Shown in pieces: positions 43,485 to 52,206 of a stretch of DNA of 64,000 nucleotides. The stretch comes from an uncultured Eubacteriales bacterium. Lineage in GTDB: Bacteria > Bacillota > Clostridia > Oscillospirales > UBA644. Each line of letters starts with the position of its first letter. The first letter of the stretch is position 1. A program made the translations under genes and the position numbers. The stretch is from NCBI GenBank assembly GCA_934454405.1, contig CAKSFN010000011.1, positions 29,994 to 93,993 of the forward strand. The letters are read 5' to 3'. The notes under the pieces were generated by a model, which did no database searches, was not told the DNA's origin, and was given only the letters and a program-made list of their open reading frames with translations.

Positions 43485-46067
43485 ATGAGACATATAAGAA
43501 AAATGATCGCGGCGACGCTTCTTTGCGCGCTTATGCTTACGGGCTGCGTGGTGGTTCGCCCCGCGATGTTCAAAGGAAAAACGGCTTCCGAATGGGAGAA
43601 TAAGTTCCGTTCGACGGCGGTCACCTCGTTTGAAAAAACAGGCTCTCTGCCCGAATCCCTGAACGGCTTCGTTTTCCGCGCGGAGGGCGAGAACAGGGTA
43701 AGCGACACCGTTGACGGCAAGGTTGTCGAAGGCGAGGAGTTCTCGGGCGGCAAGGTTCTTATCGCGGACTACGAGCGCAACGACACCGTTCAGCACGGCA
43801 TAAACCTTTCCGTTACCGTTCCCGCAGACGGTTCGTATTCGCTGACGGCGTTTGTTTCGGATCTCAAAAAGAACAACCGACAGGCGACCGATTGCGACCT
43901 TTTTGTAAACGGCGTTCTTGCATACGACACGTCCGTGAACATTATTTCCTCAACGAAGGTTTCAACTCCGTCCGTTCCGAAGCAGTCTATCATGAGAATA
44001 ACGGAGCTTCCCCCGATCGCACTGAAAGCGGGCGAAAACACCGTTTCGTTCGTGCTTCATAATTCGGACAGAACTCCGACCAAGCCTCTTTTTTATCTTG
44101 ATTACATAGAGCTGAAGCCGGAAATCGACCCCACGGCGACGGGCGAGATCAGCTATACTTCAACTCCGGGCGGAGAGTATTCAAAACAGGCTGTCGCCGC
44201 CGCGGAGATCGACGTTTTCACCGGCTCGTGGGATATGACGGCTTCGCTTACCGTATCTTCCTTCGCATCGACGGAGGCTGAGGCTGCCGACGTTTCCGTT
44301 CAGATAGTGGACTATTACGGCAACGTTGTTTTTGAGGATTCCGTAAAACCCGTTTTCGGCAGCTATAAGTATACCGCCGATCTCGGAAAACACCCGACGG
44401 GACATTTCACTCTGCGCGCGACGGCGAACGGAAAAACCATTTGTTCGAAAGAATACGCCGTGCTTCCTCCCGTTGAGGACAGAGACCTTGAATCGGATTC
44501 TCCGTTTGCGTCGGACTTCGCGTCTTACCACATTCTTGCGGATCGCGAAGATGTCGTTGCAAACTACGCGGCGGCGGCAAAACTCTGCGGCGTCAGCGTT
44601 CTGCGCGAACGTCTGGACTGGATATATACCGAATGGAACGAGGGGGGTTGCGACTTCTCCCGTGCCGACAGGTTTTATAACAAAATAAACGATATGGGTC
44701 TTGAAATACTTCCGTTTTTCTCAAATGCTCCGAGATGGACAACGGAAAACGGCAAGGTATTTATGGACGAACAACTTGCGGTTTACAGGTTCTCAAAACG
44801 TGTTGCCGAAAGATATGCAAACATATCTCAGGCGCTTGAAGTTTGGAATGAGATGGACTATTTCACATACGTTCCCGCCGATATGTACGCTTCTTTCTAC
44901 AAAGCGGCGGCGCTCGGAGTAGTCGATTCGGGAACCTCTCTTCCGAAGATCATCGGAGGACTTTGCGAGCCTGTGAACAGCAACCCGTATCTTACCATTC
45001 TTTACAAGAGCGACGTTTTCGATTACAGCGATGCTTTCAACTGGCACTATCACATCTATGACCGCGCGGAACGTTCCGTTACGGAGTTTGTTGACGGTTC
45101 AAAAGCGGGACAGTTTGCGACGTTCGCAAACACATACCTTTCTTCTCTGCCGAGTTGGTGCACCGAAGCGGGTATAAAACTTTATGCACCCGCGGGTTGT
45201 GCGGATATGACGTTTGCACAGCAGAAGATTCAGGCAAACTATATGGTAACTTCCGCTTGCCAGTCCCTTGCGGCAGGCACGGATAAACACTTCTGGTTCA
45301 TACTCTGCAATATGCCCGAAGATGGTGGCTGGTTCGGCTCTTACGGCGCGGACGACAGACCGTTTGCTTCCGTTGTTACAGAAGCGGTCATGACCCAGAC
45401 TCTCGGCAAGGGTATCTACAAAGGTGAACTCAAAGGTCTTCCGAGCGGCGCGGAGGGACACGTTATAAACAACGGCGAGGACGACGTTATCGTTCTTTGG
45501 GCAACTTCCGACAGAGATGTAGCTCTTTCCGTTCCCGGAAACGTACTCAAAACGACCGTTGTCGGCAACTGTGAAGTGCTTTGCCCGACAAACGGAAAAA
45601 TAACCGTCAAGGCGGGTTCCGAACCGATGTTTATCACGGTTGACGGCACCGTTGACGCTTCTTCTTACACCGCAACTTCCAACGATGAGATAAAGACAAT
45701 TTCCGCAAAATCCGATTTCACTGTCGGCGAAAGAGTGATTCTTACGCAGCTTTGGTACGATCTGACTGATTCCGCATCGTATCTTTCCGCACGCAACAAC
45801 GGTTACCGTGTCTCCGCAAACGGAAATACGATAACGCTTCAACTTGTAAACTTCAACGATTTTGAGGTTACGGGAACGGTAAGCGGCTCCGCGGAAGGCT
45901 ATACCGTCGCGGGCAGCGGCGAAGCGATAACCATTCCCGCGATGTCCGAAACGGAGGTCACGTTTACGATAACTCCGAACGGCGGAACAGGTGCGACCTA
46001 TCTGACCTTTGAGGGCACTTTCAACGGAAGCGAAACCTCGAAGTCCGTTTCGAGAATCTACGGATAA
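43485..46067 (+). CDS. Exported GH-A clan glycoside hydrolase-like lipoprotein
   Basis: An 860-residue lipoprotein; the lipobox is LMLTGC, with Cys at about residue 22. Residues 65-205 look like a carbohydrate-binding beta-sandwich (FRAEGENR ... FYLDYIELKP). The TIM-barrel part begins near 340; LEVWNEMDYF (about 450) carries the candidate acid/base Glu, and SWCTEAGIKLY (about 560) the candidate nucleophile, as in clan GH-A (GH39/GH5-like) enzymes. The C-terminal 250 residues form further beta domains. It follows leuS by 30 bp with GGGAGG as ribosome site. It probably acts outside the cell on polysaccharides; the substrate is unknown. Confidence 0.82.
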   Translation: MRHIRKMIAATLLCALMLTGCVVVRPAMFKGKTASEWENKFRSTAVTSFEKTGSLPESLNGFVFRAEGENRVSDTVDGKVVEGEEFSGGKVLIADYERNDTVQHGINLSVTVPADGSYSLTAFVSDLKKNNRQATDCDLFVNGVLAYDTSVNIISSTKVSTPSVPKQSIMRITELPPIALKAGENTVSFVLHNSDRTPTKPLFYLDYIELKPEIDPTATGEISYTSTPGGEYSKQAVAAAEIDVFTGSWDMTASLTVSSFASTEAEAADVSVQIVDYYGNVVFEDSVKPVFGSYKYTADLGKHPTGHFTLRATANGKTICSKEYAVLPPVEDRDLESDSPFASDFASYHILADREDVVANYAAAAKLCGVSVLRERLDWIYTEWNEGGCDFSRADRFYNKINDMGLEILPFFSNAPRWTTENGKVFMDEQLAVYRFSKRVAERYANISQALEVWNEMDYFTYVPADMYASFYKAAALGVVDSGTSLPKIIGGLCEPVNSNPYLTILYKSDVFDYSDAFNWHYHIYDRAERSVTEFVDGSKAGQFATFANTYLSSLPSWCTEAGIKLYAPAGCADMTFAQQKIQANYMVTSACQSLAAGTDKHFWFILCNMPEDGGWFGSYGADDRPFASVVTEAVMTQTLGKGIYKGELKGLPSGAEGHVINNGEDDVIVLWATSDRDVALSVPGNVLKTTVVGNCEVLCPTNGKITVKAGSEPMFITVDGTVDASSYTATSNDEIKTISAKSDFTVGERVILTQLWYDLTDSASYLSARNNGYRVSANGNTITLQLVNFNDFEVTGTVSGSAEGYTVAGSGEAITIPAMSETEVTFTITPNGGTGATYLTFEGTFNGSETSKSVSRIYG

Positions 46068-46077
46068 GGTGACTTGT

Positions 46078-46617
46078 ATGGAATTTTTCGAGCTGACAGA
46101 AAAAAGACGGAGCGTGCGCGCCTACGACGCGACAAAGACGGTAACGCGCGAACAGATTGAAAAAATAATCTGCGCCGCGCAACAGGCTCCGTCATGGAAA
46201 AATCGCCAACCGTCAAGGTTTTACTGCTTGCTGACAGGCGAAAAACACGATTTGTTTTGCAAAGAGTGTCTGCCCGGACGCAACGCGGCAAAATCCGTCG
46301 GGGCGGCGCTTATAGTTACAACGTTCGTCAAAAACGTCTCGGGCTTTTCCGGGGACGGACAGACGGCGGACAACGAATGCGGCAACGGCTGGGGATATTA
46401 CGACCTCGGGCTTGCAAGCGAGAATATCTGCCTTGCCGCAAAGAATATGGGACTTGACAGTCTGATAATGGGACTGCGCGACGGCGAAAAGATACGCGCT
46501 TTTCTGTCCCTTCCCGAAAACGAGCAGGTCGTATCCGTCATCGCCGTGGGTTACGCGGCGGAATCTCCCGCAAAGCCCGCGCGCAAGACGATCGGCGAAG
46601 TTTTGAAATTCATCTGA
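46078..46617 (+). CDS. Small nitroreductase-family flavoprotein
   Basis: A 179-residue FMN-dependent oxidoreductase. The N-terminus FFELTEKRRSVRAYDATKTV has the nitroreductase FMN-phosphate Arg-x-Ser-x-Arg pattern, APSWKNRQPSRFYCL follows, and the later block YYDLGLASENICLAAKNMGL with VIAVGYAAESPA completes the family. I chose ATG 46078 (AAGGTGAC upstream) because the longer frame overlaps the previous gene. The physiological substrate is unknown. A hairpin (46633-46664) separates it from the next gene. Confidence 0.9.
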   Translation: MEFFELTEKRRSVRAYDATKTVTREQIEKIICAAQQAPSWKNRQPSRFYCLLTGEKHDLFCKECLPGRNAAKSVGAALIVTTFVKNVSGFSGDGQTADNECGNGWGYYDLGLASENICLAAKNMGLDSLIMGLRDGEKIRAFLSLPENEQVVSVIAVGYAAESPAKPARKTIGEVLKFI

Positions 46618-46632
46618 GCAACAACACAAAAG

Positions 46633-46664
46633 GCGGCGTTCCTTCCGTGTGAGAGGAACGCCGC
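46633..46664 (+). other. Perfect 10-bp hairpin between nitroreductase and GH-like genes
   Basis: GCGGCGTTCC pairs with GGAACGCCGC around a 12-base loop. No U tract follows, so it may be an RNA processing or stability element, not an efficient terminator. Confidence 0.45.
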
Positions 46665-46690
46665 GACGAATTGACCCGAAGAGGTATTTT

Positions 46691-48319
46691 ATGAAGCAGA
46701 AAGAACCCGCGCCGCATATCGGCATAATGTTTAACGAAGACCCCAACCACCATATCGGAGAAACATGGGCAACGCGAAAGACCTATAACAAGGGCTTCCG
46801 TTTTTCCGAGGAGAGCGAAAGAGAGTTTGTGCGTCAGTACGAAGGCTCGCAGCTGACCGATTTTTTGATAAACGTCAATTTTATGCGTTCCGTTTATCCG
46901 TCGAAAACGATAGACAGTTACTGCGAAAGTTGGCTTGATTTCAACGAAAACGGTGAGCCCGTCGATGAAAACGGAAACGTTCTCGAAGAAACGGACAACC
47001 CGTATTACGAGGCGTTTGTCCGCGATAATTTCGATATTTTCGAAAGCTGGATAAGAAACTTTCGGGAGATAGGCGTTCGCCCGTGGCTTTCCTTCCGCAT
47101 GAACGACATTCACGGCGTTGCGGAAAATAACAAGCCCATGCTCACAAAGTTTTGGCTTGAACACCCCGAAGCATACAGAATACATCACCATGTCCCCGAC
47201 GGATACTACGCGCGCACGCTCGATTACGAGCAGCGGCAGGTTCGCGACCTGATGTACTCGTATATAAAAGAGTCTCTTGAAAGATATGACGTTGACGGCA
47301 TCGAATTGGATTTTATGCGCGAGATGTTCTGCTTCGCGCCCGGCAGAGAATTTCTTTGCCGCGATCTGATGACCGATTTTGTCCGCAGTATCCGCGCGCT
47401 CTGCGACGAGTTCGAGCAAAAACGCGGTCACCGTATAATGACGGGCATAAAACTCTTTTCGCTTCCGCATCAGGTCTTTGACGCGGGTTTTGACTATTTT
47501 ACCTACGCAAAAGAGCGTCTTATCGACGTGTTTGTAACAGGTCCGCGCTGGGAAACGATAGACAACGACATTCCCGTGGAGATATGGAAAGAGATATTCG
47601 CTCCTTACGGCGTCAAAGTCGCCGCGGGGCTTGAGCTTATCCTGCGCTGTCATCCGCGCGGAGAGTTTTACTATCTGAACACCGTGGAAACTACAATGGC
47701 GTCCGCCGCGCAGTATCTTGCGGCGGGAGGAGACTTTACGTACCTTTATAATTATATGCGTCCGACGAAAGTGGACTATTCGAAAGATTGGGTCTATTCG
47801 ATATATCAGACAGAGAACTATCAGCGCCTTATTCATAACGCGGGCGCGAAGGAGACCGCGCTTCCGCTTCCGAGGCGTCACGTTAAAACTTTTCACGACA
47901 TTGAACCTCAATGGGAAAACGCAAAACTGTCGCCGCTTCCGCTGACGGTTGCTTATGATTATACATATTTCCAAGTCAAAGTCAGAGCCTGCGAAGCGCC
48001 GAAGGACGCAAAATGCTATGTCATTCTCGGCGCGAAGGGCGTTGAAAAGGACGAGATAGCGCCCGAGACGTTTGATATCTATATGAACGGCGTTCATCTT
48101 GAATACGGCGGAAAATGCGAAGTTACGCCGTATACCAAATGGCAGGGGTATTATTTCCCGATACCCGATTCTTCGCTTGTGGCGAACGGCAATGTTATAG
48201 AAATTGCCAGAGCCCCCGGCGCGGAGAGTTATTCGGTTGAGTATGCGGAGATCCGCGTCAACGCCGCTCTTGAAAAAGACCAATGGGAAAAAGACCACCT
48301 TGTTTGGATAGAACTGTAA
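46691..48319 (+). CDS. Cytosolic glycoside hydrolase-like TIM-barrel protein
   Basis: A 542-residue protein without signal peptide, starting at ATG 46691. The barrel has patterns seen in glycosyl-hydrolase-like (GHL) families: GVRPWLSFRMNDIHG (about residue 130), GYYARTLDYEQRQVRDLMYS, and DVDGIELDFMREMFCFAPG (about 205), the last holding acidic residues in the usual strand-4 catalytic position. The C-terminal 150 residues form a beta domain (DIYMNGVHLEYGG; VEYAEIRVN). Together with the secreted GH-A-like lipoprotein it may break down an imported oligosaccharide. The catalytic pair is not certain, and the substrate is unknown. Confidence 0.75.
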   Translation: MKQKEPAPHIGIMFNEDPNHHIGETWATRKTYNKGFRFSEESEREFVRQYEGSQLTDFLINVNFMRSVYPSKTIDSYCESWLDFNENGEPVDENGNVLEETDNPYYEAFVRDNFDIFESWIRNFREIGVRPWLSFRMNDIHGVAENNKPMLTKFWLEHPEAYRIHHHVPDGYYARTLDYEQRQVRDLMYSYIKESLERYDVDGIELDFMREMFCFAPGREFLCRDLMTDFVRSIRALCDEFEQKRGHRIMTGIKLFSLPHQVFDAGFDYFTYAKERLIDVFVTGPRWETIDNDIPVEIWKEIFAPYGVKVAAGLELILRCHPRGEFYYLNTVETTMASAAQYLAAGGDFTYLYNYMRPTKVDYSKDWVYSIYQTENYQRLIHNAGAKETALPLPRRHVKTFHDIEPQWENAKLSPLPLTVAYDYTYFQVKVRACEAPKDAKCYVILGAKGVEKDEIAPETFDIYMNGVHLEYGGKCEVTPYTKWQGYYFPIPDSSLVANGNVIEIARAPGAESYSVEYAEIRVNAALEKDQWEKDHLVWIEL

Positions 48320-48335
48320 AAGACGCATAAATAAG

Positions 48336-48375
48336 AGGGACAAAAACCGCCGAGAAGCGGATTTTGTCCCTTTTT
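48336..48375. terminator. Terminator after the GH-like gene
   Basis: AGGGACAAAAACCGC pairs with GCGGATTTTGTCCCT around a six-base loop and is followed by TTTT. Confidence 0.88.
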
Positions 48376-48480
48376 GCCGAAAAATAAGGCTCGGCGCAAT
48401 ATAATTGAACGGAATTTTTGTTTATAATATTCGGTTTATCGTAAAAATTATACAAAACGGAAAAAAAACAATTTTGCCTA

Positions 48481-48509
48481 TTGACATTCAGACGAAAGCG
48501 TGATATAAT
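48481..48509 (+). promoter_or_regulatory. Consensus SigA promoter for the T-box/trpXYZ operon
   Basis: TTGACA (48481-48486), exactly 17 bp, TATAAT (48504-48509). It opens the T-box leader at about 48516. Interval 48376-48480 is AT-rich without a gene. Confidence 0.88.
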
Positions 48510-48515
48510 ACAGCC

Positions 48516-48800
48516 AAACCGATGAGAAAGAGTAAGTAAGTCTCAACACTGTTTCAACAGAGAGCCGCAGGCGGTGGAATTGCGGCGGAATAAGATTTGA
48601 CCGAATGGACTTTCGAGGGCGAGCGGAAACGAAGCGTATGCTTCGGAGTATGTAAGACGGAGCGGGACTCTCCGTTATCAAAAGTCGGCGTATGATAGTA
48701 CGCAGCGAGAGGACGCGTTATAAAGGCGCGTCAAGCAGGGTGGCACCGCAGGAATTTTTAATCCTGTCCCGGCATTATTTGCAGGGACAGGACTTTTTTT
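48516..48800 (+). ncRNA. T-box riboswitch, predicted tryptophan specifier
   Basis: The leader contains the T-box core AGGGTGGCACCGCAGG (48737-48752), which pairs with the NCCA end of uncharged tRNA. Stem I runs from about 48521; its specifier bulge reads GAA-TGG-A, with TGG (Trp) at 48606-48608, and the apical GGTGGAATTGCGG part lies at about 48573. The intrinsic terminator follows (48762-48800). Uncharged tRNA-Trp should stabilise the antiterminator and switch on the ABC transporter genes at 48952-51729, in line with the known T-box control of tryptophan transport in Firmicutes. Confidence 0.92.
48762..48800 (+). terminator. T-box attenuator terminator
   Basis: TCCTGTCCC (48762-48770) pairs perfectly with GGGACAGGA (48784-48792), followed by CTTTTTTT. 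Confidence 0.92.
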
Positions 48801-48845
48801 ATTTGTTTGCCGCTTTTAAGCGCGGCAGCGACGGAGGAGAATATT

Positions 48846-48932
48846 ATGTTATATAAAAGATGGCGCCCGGCGCCGAGGAAAAATTTTTATAATCACCATT
48901 TGAACATTTCACATTATAAATATCTAAAATGA
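48846..48932 (+). CDS. Possible 28-codon leader ORF before trpX
   Basis: ATG 48846 has an excellent ribosome site (GACGGAGGAG, about seven bases upstream). It codes MLYKRWRPAPRKN and then an Asn/His/Tyr-rich tail, ending at a TGA 19 bp before the trpX start. It holds a single Trp codon and a GGCGCC/GGCGCC inverted repeat. It may set up translational coupling to trpX, whose own ribosome site is weaker, or be chance. It is too short for family evidence. Confidence 0.35.
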   Translation: MLYKRWRPAPRKNFYNHHLNISHYKYLK

Positions 48933-48951
48933 AGAAAGCAGGTAAATCAAA

Positions 48952-50004
48952 ATGAAAAAAATAATCGCACTTGCGCTTTCCGCGCTGTTTATATTCGGAC
49001 TTCTCACCGCTTGCGGCAAAGACGCAAACCCCACGGACGGCTCGTCCGACGCAAAGAAAGAATACACCGTCGGTATATGCAACTATGTTGACGACGCTTC
49101 CCTTAACCAGATAGTTGAAAACATTCAGGCGCGCCTTGAAGAGATAGGCAAGGAAAAGAACGTCACGTTCAAAATCGAATACGATAACTGCAACGCGGAC
49201 GCAAACCTTATGTCGCAGATAATCGCAAACTTTCAGGCGGACAATGTAGACCTTATGGTCGGTGTAGCAACCCCCGTTGCCATGGCAATGCAGGCTGCGA
49301 CCGAGGACACAAAAACGCCCGTCGTATTCTCCGCCGTTACCGACCCCGTTTCCGCGCAGCTTGTGCAGTCTCTCGAAAAACCGGGCAGCAACCTTACGGG
49401 AACTTCCGACTATCTTAATACCAAAGCGATAATGGACATCATGTTCACCGTCAACAAAGACGCGAAAAAAATAGGCTTGCTCTACGACATCGGTCAGGAT
49501 TCTTCCACCACCGCCATTGCCGACGCAAAAGCATACCTTGAAGCAAAAAATATCGAATATATCGAAAAAACGGGCACGACCGTTGACGAAGTTTATCAGG
49601 CGGCTCAAAAACTTGTTGAAGACGGCGTTGACGCTGTGTTCACCCCGACCGACAACACGATAATGAAAGCGGAACTTTCCATATATGAGCTTTTTGCGAA
49701 CGCGAAAATTCCTCAATACGCAGGCGCCGACTCGTTCGCTCTTAACGGCGCATTCCTCGGCTACGGCGTAGATTACATCAACCTCGGCAGAGAAACCGCG
49801 GATATGATAGCCGAAATTCTGCTTGAAGGCAAGGATCCGGCAGAAACTCCCGTTCGCACTTTTGATAACGGCACGGCAACCGTGAACACGGAGATCTGCG
49901 CGCAGATAGGGTACGATTTTGACGCGATCTCTTCGGCAATCGCTCCGTTCTGCACCAAGGTTGAAAAAATAGTTACCGCCGAAAGCTTCGACGGACAGAA
50001 ATAA
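48952..50004 (+). CDS. trpX: Tryptophan ABC transporter substrate-binding lipoprotein
   Basis: A 350-residue lipoprotein of the ABC_sub_bind family (YtlA/TrpX type). The lipobox is LLTAC at about residue 21. Domain I begins YTVGICNYVDDASLNQIVEN (about 38-57). Family blocks include NLMSQIIANFQADNVDLMVG, TPVVFSAVTDPVSAQLVQSL and the hinge/second-domain segment ADSFALNGAFLGYGVDYINLGR. It captures the ligand outside and hands it to the TrpY permease. The assignment to tryptophan rests on the Trp-specifier T-box and on the known association of this transporter family with Trp regulation. Confidence 0.85.
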   Translation: MKKIIALALSALFIFGLLTACGKDANPTDGSSDAKKEYTVGICNYVDDASLNQIVENIQARLEEIGKEKNVTFKIEYDNCNADANLMSQIIANFQADNVDLMVGVATPVAMAMQAATEDTKTPVVFSAVTDPVSAQLVQSLEKPGSNLTGTSDYLNTKAIMDIMFTVNKDAKKIGLLYDIGQDSSTTAIADAKAYLEAKNIEYIEKTGTTVDEVYQAAQKLVEDGVDAVFTPTDNTIMKAELSIYELFANAKIPQYAGADSFALNGAFLGYGVDYINLGRETADMIAEILLEGKDPAETPVRTFDNGTATVNTEICAQIGYDFDAISSAIAPFCTKVEKIVTAESFDGQK

Positions 50005-50022
50005 TCCGAAAGGGAACTGTTT

Positions 50023-50943
50023 ATGGGATTGCTTTTGCAAACCGCCGGTGAACTCGGCTTGATAAGCGCGTTGACCGTGCTTGCGTTATATCTCAGTTAT
50101 TCAATGTTAAACGTCTGCGACCTTTCCACCGACGGCTGCTTCACTCTCGGAGCGACCGTCGGCGCGGTCGTCGCAATATCGGGTCACCCGTATCTTTCCA
50201 TTCCCGCCGCGATGGCGGCAGGGCTTGTTTCGGGCTTTGTAACCGCGTTTCTTCAAACGAAAATGGGCGTTAACAGCCTGCTTGCGGGAATAATCGTCAA
50301 CACCGCGCTTTATTCGGTGAATATCGCGGTCATGGGCAAGACCTCGCAGCTCAGTATGAACCGTGCCGACACCGTTTTCACAAAGGCAAAAGACCTTTTG
50401 TCCGGCACTTTTCTGGCGGGACAGTACAAACTTATTGTCGCTGCCGTTGCCGTAATCGCCGTTTGTGTGGTTTTGGCTCTTTTTCTCAAAACAAAACTCG
50501 GGCTTGCCATCCGCGCCACGGGCAACAATCCCGATATGGTTCGCTCTTCTTCGATAAATCCGACGTTTACCACCATTGTGGGGCTTTGCATAGCAAACGC
50601 GTTTACCGCTCTTTCCGGTTGTCTGCTCGCGCAGTCGCAAAAATCCGTTAATATAGACATCGGAACGGGAATGGTCACGATAGCGCTGGCGTCGCTTCTC
50701 ATCGGAGGCGTTTTCACGGGCAAAAGAAAAATCCCCGTTCAGATCTTCGGAATGGTGCTCGGCGCGTTCATTTTCCGTCTCGTTTATACGGTGGCGCTCC
50801 GCTTCGATATGCCGGCGTTCATGCTCAAATTCGTTTCGTCCGTTATCGTTGTTCTGGCAATTTCAATCCCGTATCTTAAAAGAGGGTTCCCCCTGTTCAA
50901 ACGCAGGCTCGACCGTTTCTTCAACAAAAGGAGGTCTTCCTAA
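50023..50943 (+). CDS. trpY: Tryptophan ABC transporter permease
   Basis: A 306-residue integral membrane protein with about eight hydrophobic segments, of the branched-chain amino acid/ribose-type permease fold (BPD_transp_2). Recognisable blocks are SMLNVCDLSTDGCFTLGATV (about residues 26-45) and GVNSLLAGIIVNTALYSVNI, and the cytoplasmic coupling segment IRATGNNPDMVRSSSINPTF (about 165-184), which contacts the ATPase. It lies 18 bp after trpX and 0 bp before trpZ. Confidence 0.88.
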   Translation: MGLLLQTAGELGLISALTVLALYLSYSMLNVCDLSTDGCFTLGATVGAVVAISGHPYLSIPAAMAAGLVSGFVTAFLQTKMGVNSLLAGIIVNTALYSVNIAVMGKTSQLSMNRADTVFTKAKDLLSGTFLAGQYKLIVAAVAVIAVCVVLALFLKTKLGLAIRATGNNPDMVRSSSINPTFTTIVGLCIANAFTALSGCLLAQSQKSVNIDIGTGMVTIALASLLIGGVFTGKRKIPVQIFGMVLGAFIFRLVYTVALRFDMPAFMLKFVSSVIVVLAISIPYLKRGFPLFKRRLDRFFNKRRSS

Positions 50944-51729
50944 ATGCTGAAAATCTCCCACGTTTACAAAACTTTCAATCCCGGCACCGTGGACGCAAGG
51001 CTTGCCCTTGACGACCTCTGCCTAAACGTCGAAAAAGGTGATTTTATAACGGTTGTCGGCGCAAACGGCGCGGGAAAATCAACGATGTTCAACGCCATAG
51101 CGGGAACGTTTATAACCGACAAAGGCGAAATAATTCTCGACGGAAAGGACATCACACTCGTTCCCGAGTTTAAGCGCGCAAGAAGCATAGGCAGGCTTTT
51201 TCAGGATCCGATGCTCGGCACCGCGCCCGGAATGACCGTTGAAGAAAACCTTGCGCTTTCCGCAGGCCGCGGCGGCTGGCTCAGCCACGTTTCAAAAGCC
51301 GATAAAAAGGCTTTCCGCGACCGTGTTGCGCTTCTCGGAATGGGACTTGAAGACCGAATGCATCAGCGTGTCGGACTTCTTTCGGGCGGTCAGCGTCAGG
51401 CTCTGACGCTGATGATGGCGACATTTAATCCGCCGAAAATTCTTTTGCTTGACGAGCATACCGCCGCGCTCGATCCCGGAACGGCGGAAAAGGTTCTTGA
51501 ACTGACAAAAAAAATCGTCTCGGAAAACAACCTGACCTGTCTGATGATAACGCACAATATGCAGTCCGCGCTCGAACTCGGCAACCGCACGATAATGATG
51601 AACGGCGGGCATATCGTTATGGACGCCGCGGGCGAGGAACGCAAGAACCTGACCGTTGCGGATATGCTCCGCAAATTCAAAGAATCGTCCGGCAAAGAAC
51701 TTGACAACGACCGAATGCTGCTTATATAA
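50944..51729 (+). CDS. trpZ: Tryptophan ABC transporter ATP-binding protein
   Basis: A 261-residue ABC ATPase that drives the transporter. Walker A is VVGANGAGKSTMFNAIAG (about residues 36-53), the Q-loop is SIGRLFQDPM, the ABC signature is VGLLSGGQRQALTLMMA (about 139), Walker B is KILLLDEHTAALDP, and the switch His is in CLMITHNMQSALEL. The start directly follows the trpY stop behind GGAGGTC. A terminator at 51760 closes the operon. Confidence 0.93.
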   Translation: MLKISHVYKTFNPGTVDARLALDDLCLNVEKGDFITVVGANGAGKSTMFNAIAGTFITDKGEIILDGKDITLVPEFKRARSIGRLFQDPMLGTAPGMTVEENLALSAGRGGWLSHVSKADKKAFRDRVALLGMGLEDRMHQRVGLLSGGQRQALTLMMATFNPPKILLLDEHTAALDPGTAEKVLELTKKIVSENNLTCLMITHNMQSALELGNRTIMMNGGHIVMDAAGEERKNLTVADMLRKFKESSGKELDNDRMLLI

Positions 51730-51759
51730 TGCCTTATAAACCGTAAATGCGGCTCAAAC

Positions 51760-51803
51760 AAGCCCGTAACAGACTTCTTTTTTGTTACGGGCTTGATTTT
51801 TAT
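51760..51803 (+). terminator. Terminator after trpXYZ
   Basis: AAGCCCGTAACA (51760-51771) pairs perfectly with TGTTACGGGCTT (51783-51794); a GATTTTTATT tail follows. Confidence 0.88.
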
Positions 51804-51812
51804 TCGTAAAAG

Positions 51813-51867
51813 AGGAAAAATGTGACTTTTTTGTAAAATGAACCGTATTTCCTGTCACATTTTTCCT
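51813..51867. repeat. Perfect AT-rich inverted repeat
   Basis: AGGAAAAATGTGAC (51813-51826) is repeated inverted as GTCACATTTTTCCT (51854-51867) with a 27-bp spacer, directly behind the trpZ terminator. It could be a second hairpin, a protein-binding site or a decayed mobile-element end. The rest of 51868-52144 shows no gene, RNA or repeat that I can support. Confidence 0.55.
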
Positions 51868-52144
51868 TTTGTAACGTTTATAAAGACAGAGGGACAAAAA
51901 AAACGGTTTTCGAAAGCGGCTCGGCGGACATTTTGCGATTCGGGTGGTAAATCTCTCCTTTTTCTATTCTCTTAACTCTCACCGACAGTTGCCCGAACCG
52001 TTGTCCGCAATCCCCGCCGGCAGCGGCGGTTCAAAGCTTCCTTCGCCGTCGCTTCGAAAACCGTGTTTCCCTTTTCGGATTCGTCTTGCCCGCGCAACGT
52101 CCGCGCAGACAGACCGTCGGGCAGAAGATTTTTCGGTCCGATGC

Positions 52145-52200
52145 AAAAAAACATAATATCGGGACGCGTTTTGAGATGTTTCTCCGCGCGTCCCGATATT
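52145..52200 (-). terminator. Terminator after the DHHW gene
   Basis: Minus strand: AATATCGGGACGCG (52200-52187) pairs with CGCGTCCCGATATT (52168-52155), then a T-rich tail containing seven Ts (52151-52145). Confidence 0.85.
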
Positions 52201-52206
52201 CTTTCG

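Noticed and set aside
46610..48343. 577-codon open frame on the minus strand
   Set aside because: Antisense to the GH-like barrel gene; composition is typical of a shadow frame.
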